A stretch of DNA of 7,100 bases from contig JACQUH010000091.1 in NCBI GenBank assembly GCA_016210375.1, positions 1-7,100 of the forward strand. Reading direction: 5' to 3'. Source of the DNA: Chloroflexota bacterium. GTDB lineage: Bacteria; Chloroflexota; Dehalococcoidia; Lucifugimonadales; JACPCL1. Of the stretch, positions 5,891-7,100 are shown piece after piece; within the stretch, counting starts at the first letter, position 1; every line of letters begins with the position of its first letter. The position numbers and the translations under genes are program-made. Under the pieces are notes generated by a model. It was not told the DNA's origin. It saw nothing but the letters and a program-made list of their open reading frames with translations, and did not search any database.

Positions 5891-5916
5891 GGCTGTAGCT
5901 AACCCTGGCTACTGCC
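5891..5916 (+). other. Small hairpin in the PadR upstream region
   Basis: GGCTGTAGC (5891-5899) pairs with GCTACTGCC (5908-5916) at eight of nine positions, with a T-T mismatch and an 8-base loop. It lies between the two candidate plus-strand promoters and is followed by TTGT. It could be a weak terminator or leader structure. Confidence 0.25.
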
Positions 5917-5941
5917 TTGTCGTTGGCGCGTGACTGGCCTT

Positions 5942-5970
5942 CTGACAACAACCCTCTGTCAGTATACGAT
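5942..5970 (+). promoter_or_regulatory. Candidate promoter directly upstream of padR-like gene
   Basis: CTGACA (5942-5947) matches five of six -35 consensus bases. TACGAT (5965-5970) lies 17 bases later, or TATACG (5963-5968) at 15 bases. The A/T-rich stretch 5961-5988 contains repeated ATAT words that could hold the autoregulatory PadR operator, although the classic ATGT-N8-ACAT dyad is not present. Confidence 0.35.
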
Positions 5971-6006
5971 ATTGGATTCTGATATAGCAAGGCGTTATTG
6001 TGAAAA

Positions 6007-6351
6007 ATGTTACAGGAACTGTTGTTGGGATTCGCACGCCTTCATATCCTGTACCACGCCTCTAAAGAGCCCGTCTACGGCCTTGGATTGCAGGCTGAGC
6101 TCGGACGGCATGGATACCGGCTTTCTCCAGGGACGCTCTATCCCATCCTCAATGCCCTGGAAAAGTCTGGTTACCTGCTGAAATCGGAGCGCGTTGTGGA
6201 AGGCAAGGTCCGGAAGTACTACGTCATTACCAACGACGGACTGAGCATCCTTCACGAGGCACAGGCCAAGGTACGGGAACTCGCCTCAGAGGTATTGGGA
6301 AACCAGGACCTTGACGCCTGGAAAGATGAACTCCAAAGGCTAGCCCATTGA
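6007..6351 (+). CDS. PadR-family transcriptional regulator
   Basis: This 114-residue cytoplasmic winged-helix repressor is of the short PadR type. Helices 1-3 cover about 1-56: LGFARLHILYHASKEPVYG, then LQAELGRHGYRLSPGTLYPI, with the diagnostic SPGTLYPILNALEKSGYL (40-57) forming the recognition helix. The wing is ERVVEGKVRKYYVIT (61-75). A single C-terminal helix (about 78-97) would serve for dimerisation. Family members repress detoxification or efflux genes and release DNA on binding small aromatic or hydrophobic compounds. Here the likely target is its own operon, because the hydrolase gene begins one base after its stop codon. The ATG at 6007 is the first start in frame that keeps the full domain, but no good ribosome site precedes it, so a leaderless or weakly translated mRNA is possible. 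It is divergent from the lipoprotein gene with 237 bases between them. Confidence 0.88.
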   Translation: MLQELLLGFARLHILYHASKEPVYGLGLQAELGRHGYRLSPGTLYPILNALEKSGYLLKSERVVEGKVRKYYVITNDGLSILHEAQAKVRELASEVLGNQDLDAWKDELQRLAH

Positions 6352-6352
6352 A

Positions 6353-7024
6353 GTGACTACCCCAACCTCAATCCTCAACATCCAGATCACCTCCTCTGAC
6401 CCGGATCCCTCCCGCCAGGGGCAGGGCGGCGCGCCCTTGATCCTGCACACCACCCGCGGCGACCTCCGGGCCGCCTACCACGAGTCGCCTGCGCCCCATG
6501 CCGGCGTCGTCTGGGTCTGGGGCGCCTACGGCGGACTGGAAGGCCCCGCCGACGGCCTCTACGCTCGCCTGGCCGACCAGCTCACCCCCGATGGCATCAC
6601 CTCCCTGCGGGTAGACTACCGCCAGCCTCGCGTCCTCATGGAGTCAGTTATGGACACCCTGGCCGGCGTGTCCTTCCTCAAGGCCAAAGGCTATGCTGCC
6701 ATAGCCCTGGTGGGCCACTCCTTCGGCGGCGCAGTGGTCATCACCGCTGCGCCCCTCAGCCCGGAGGTTAAGGCGGTCGTCGCCCTCTCCAGCCAGACCG
6801 GTGGCGCCCAGAACGCCGGCCTGGTCTCGCCTCGGCCCCTGCTCTTGGTGCACGGCGAGGCCGACACGCGCCTGCCGCCCCAGGCCTCCCGCACAATCTA
6901 CCTGTGGGCCAGGCAACCCAAGGAGCTAGTGCTGTACCCTGGCGCGGGCCACAGCTTGACGCAATGCAAGGAAAAGCTGGACGCCCTGCTGAAGCGGTGG
7001 CTGGTGGAGAAGCTATTAGTATGA
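6353..7024 (+). CDS. Alpha/beta hydrolase (dienelactone hydrolase-like)
   Basis: This 223-residue cytoplasmic serine hydrolase keeps a full catalytic triad: Ser123 in the GHSFGG nucleophile elbow (121-126), Asp171 in HGEADTRLPP, and His200 in GAGHSL. The oxyanion region is VWVWGAYGG (53-61). Size and motif order fit small alpha/beta hydrolases of the dienelactone hydrolase or acylpeptide-type branch, which cleave esters, lactones or related bonds; the substrate is unknown. Translation starts at GTG 6353, one base after the PadR stop, with only a weak AAAGG upstream, so it is probably translationally coupled to padR. The pairing suggests an enzyme induced by the compound it degrades. The stop at 7022-7024 lies inside the terminal inverted repeat; the last 14 codons form one arm. 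The end (LLKRWLVEKLLV) looks natural for the fold, so the protein seems complete. Confidence 0.85.
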   Translation: MTTPTSILNIQITSSDPDPSRQGQGGAPLILHTTRGDLRAAYHESPAPHAGVVWVWGAYGGLEGPADGLYARLADQLTPDGITSLRVDYRQPRVLMESVMDTLAGVSFLKAKGYAAIALVGHSFGGAVVITAAPLSPEVKAVVALSSQTGGAQNAGLVSPRPLLLVHGEADTRLPPQASRTIYLWARQPKELVLYPGAGHSLTQCKEKLDALLKRWLVEKLLV

Positions 7025-7100
7025 GGTTCTGGGCACGGCTCTGCCGTGCCCAGAACCTCATACTAATAGCTTCTCCACCAGCCACCGCTTCAGCAGGGCG
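6982..7100. repeat. Perfect 58-bp inverted repeat at the window end
   Basis: Bases 6982-7039 and 7043-7100 are exact reverse complements with a 3-base TCT spacer, and the repeat reaches the last base of the window. The left arm holds the 3' end of the hydrolase gene, its stop codon and 15 downstream bases; the right arm reads the gene's end back on the other strand. The inner GC-rich core (GGGCACGGC/GCCGTGCCC) could be the natural terminator. Perfect identity through coding sequence points to a fold-back artefact or a very recent inverted duplication. Confidence 0.9.

Overview
The window is GC-rich bacterial DNA with strong G/C preference at third codon positions, ordinary bacterial translation starts (AGGAGG-type Shine-Dalgarno sites 5-7 bases before ATG) and mixed gene orientation. 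The gene content suggests an environmental, heterotrophic, probably Chloroflexota (Dehalococcoidia/SAR202-like) genome: paired MaoC-type dehydratases, an oxalate/formate-type MFS carrier, a broad aldehyde dehydrogenase and a collagen-repeat lipoprotein. The taxonomic call is an inference from protein style, not a proof.

Layout. Bases 1-213 hold the 3' end of a MaoC-like (FAS1-type) dehydratase gene. A second hot-dog dehydratase follows at 269-805, and the two probably form a heteromeric enoyl-CoA hydratase. A strong hairpin at 851-876 closes this unit. Bases 877-1377 form a disturbed intergenic zone. It contains a minus-strand remnant of the 5' end of polA, still carrying a perfect ribosome binding site, and an inverted/tandem heptamer repeat. 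A 12-TM MFS transporter lies at 1378-2721. A 395-base gap with inverted repeats leads into a 514-residue aldehyde dehydrogenase (3117-4661). Bases 4662-5052 hold a frame-broken small gene and a hairpin terminator lying between convergent genes.

On the minus strand, 5053-5769 encodes the most unusual protein here: a lipoprotein with 20 collagen-like Gly-X-Y triplets followed by a helical domain carrying a CXXCH heme c motif. Divergent from it, a PadR-family repressor (6007-6351) is followed after one base by an alpha/beta hydrolase (6353-7024), a compact regulator-enzyme pair. The window ends in a perfect 58-bp inverted repeat (6982-7100) that copies the end of the hydrolase gene in reverse. 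This is either a real inverted duplication or, more likely, an assembly or amplification fold-back at a contig end.

How the genes fit together: the dehydratases, MFS carrier and aldehyde dehydrogenase are each consistent with uptake and oxidation of small organic acids, aldehydes or acyl-CoA compounds. They are separate transcription units, and the sequence does not show that they share a pathway. I found no CRISPR array, tRNA, rRNA, transposase or complete mobile element.
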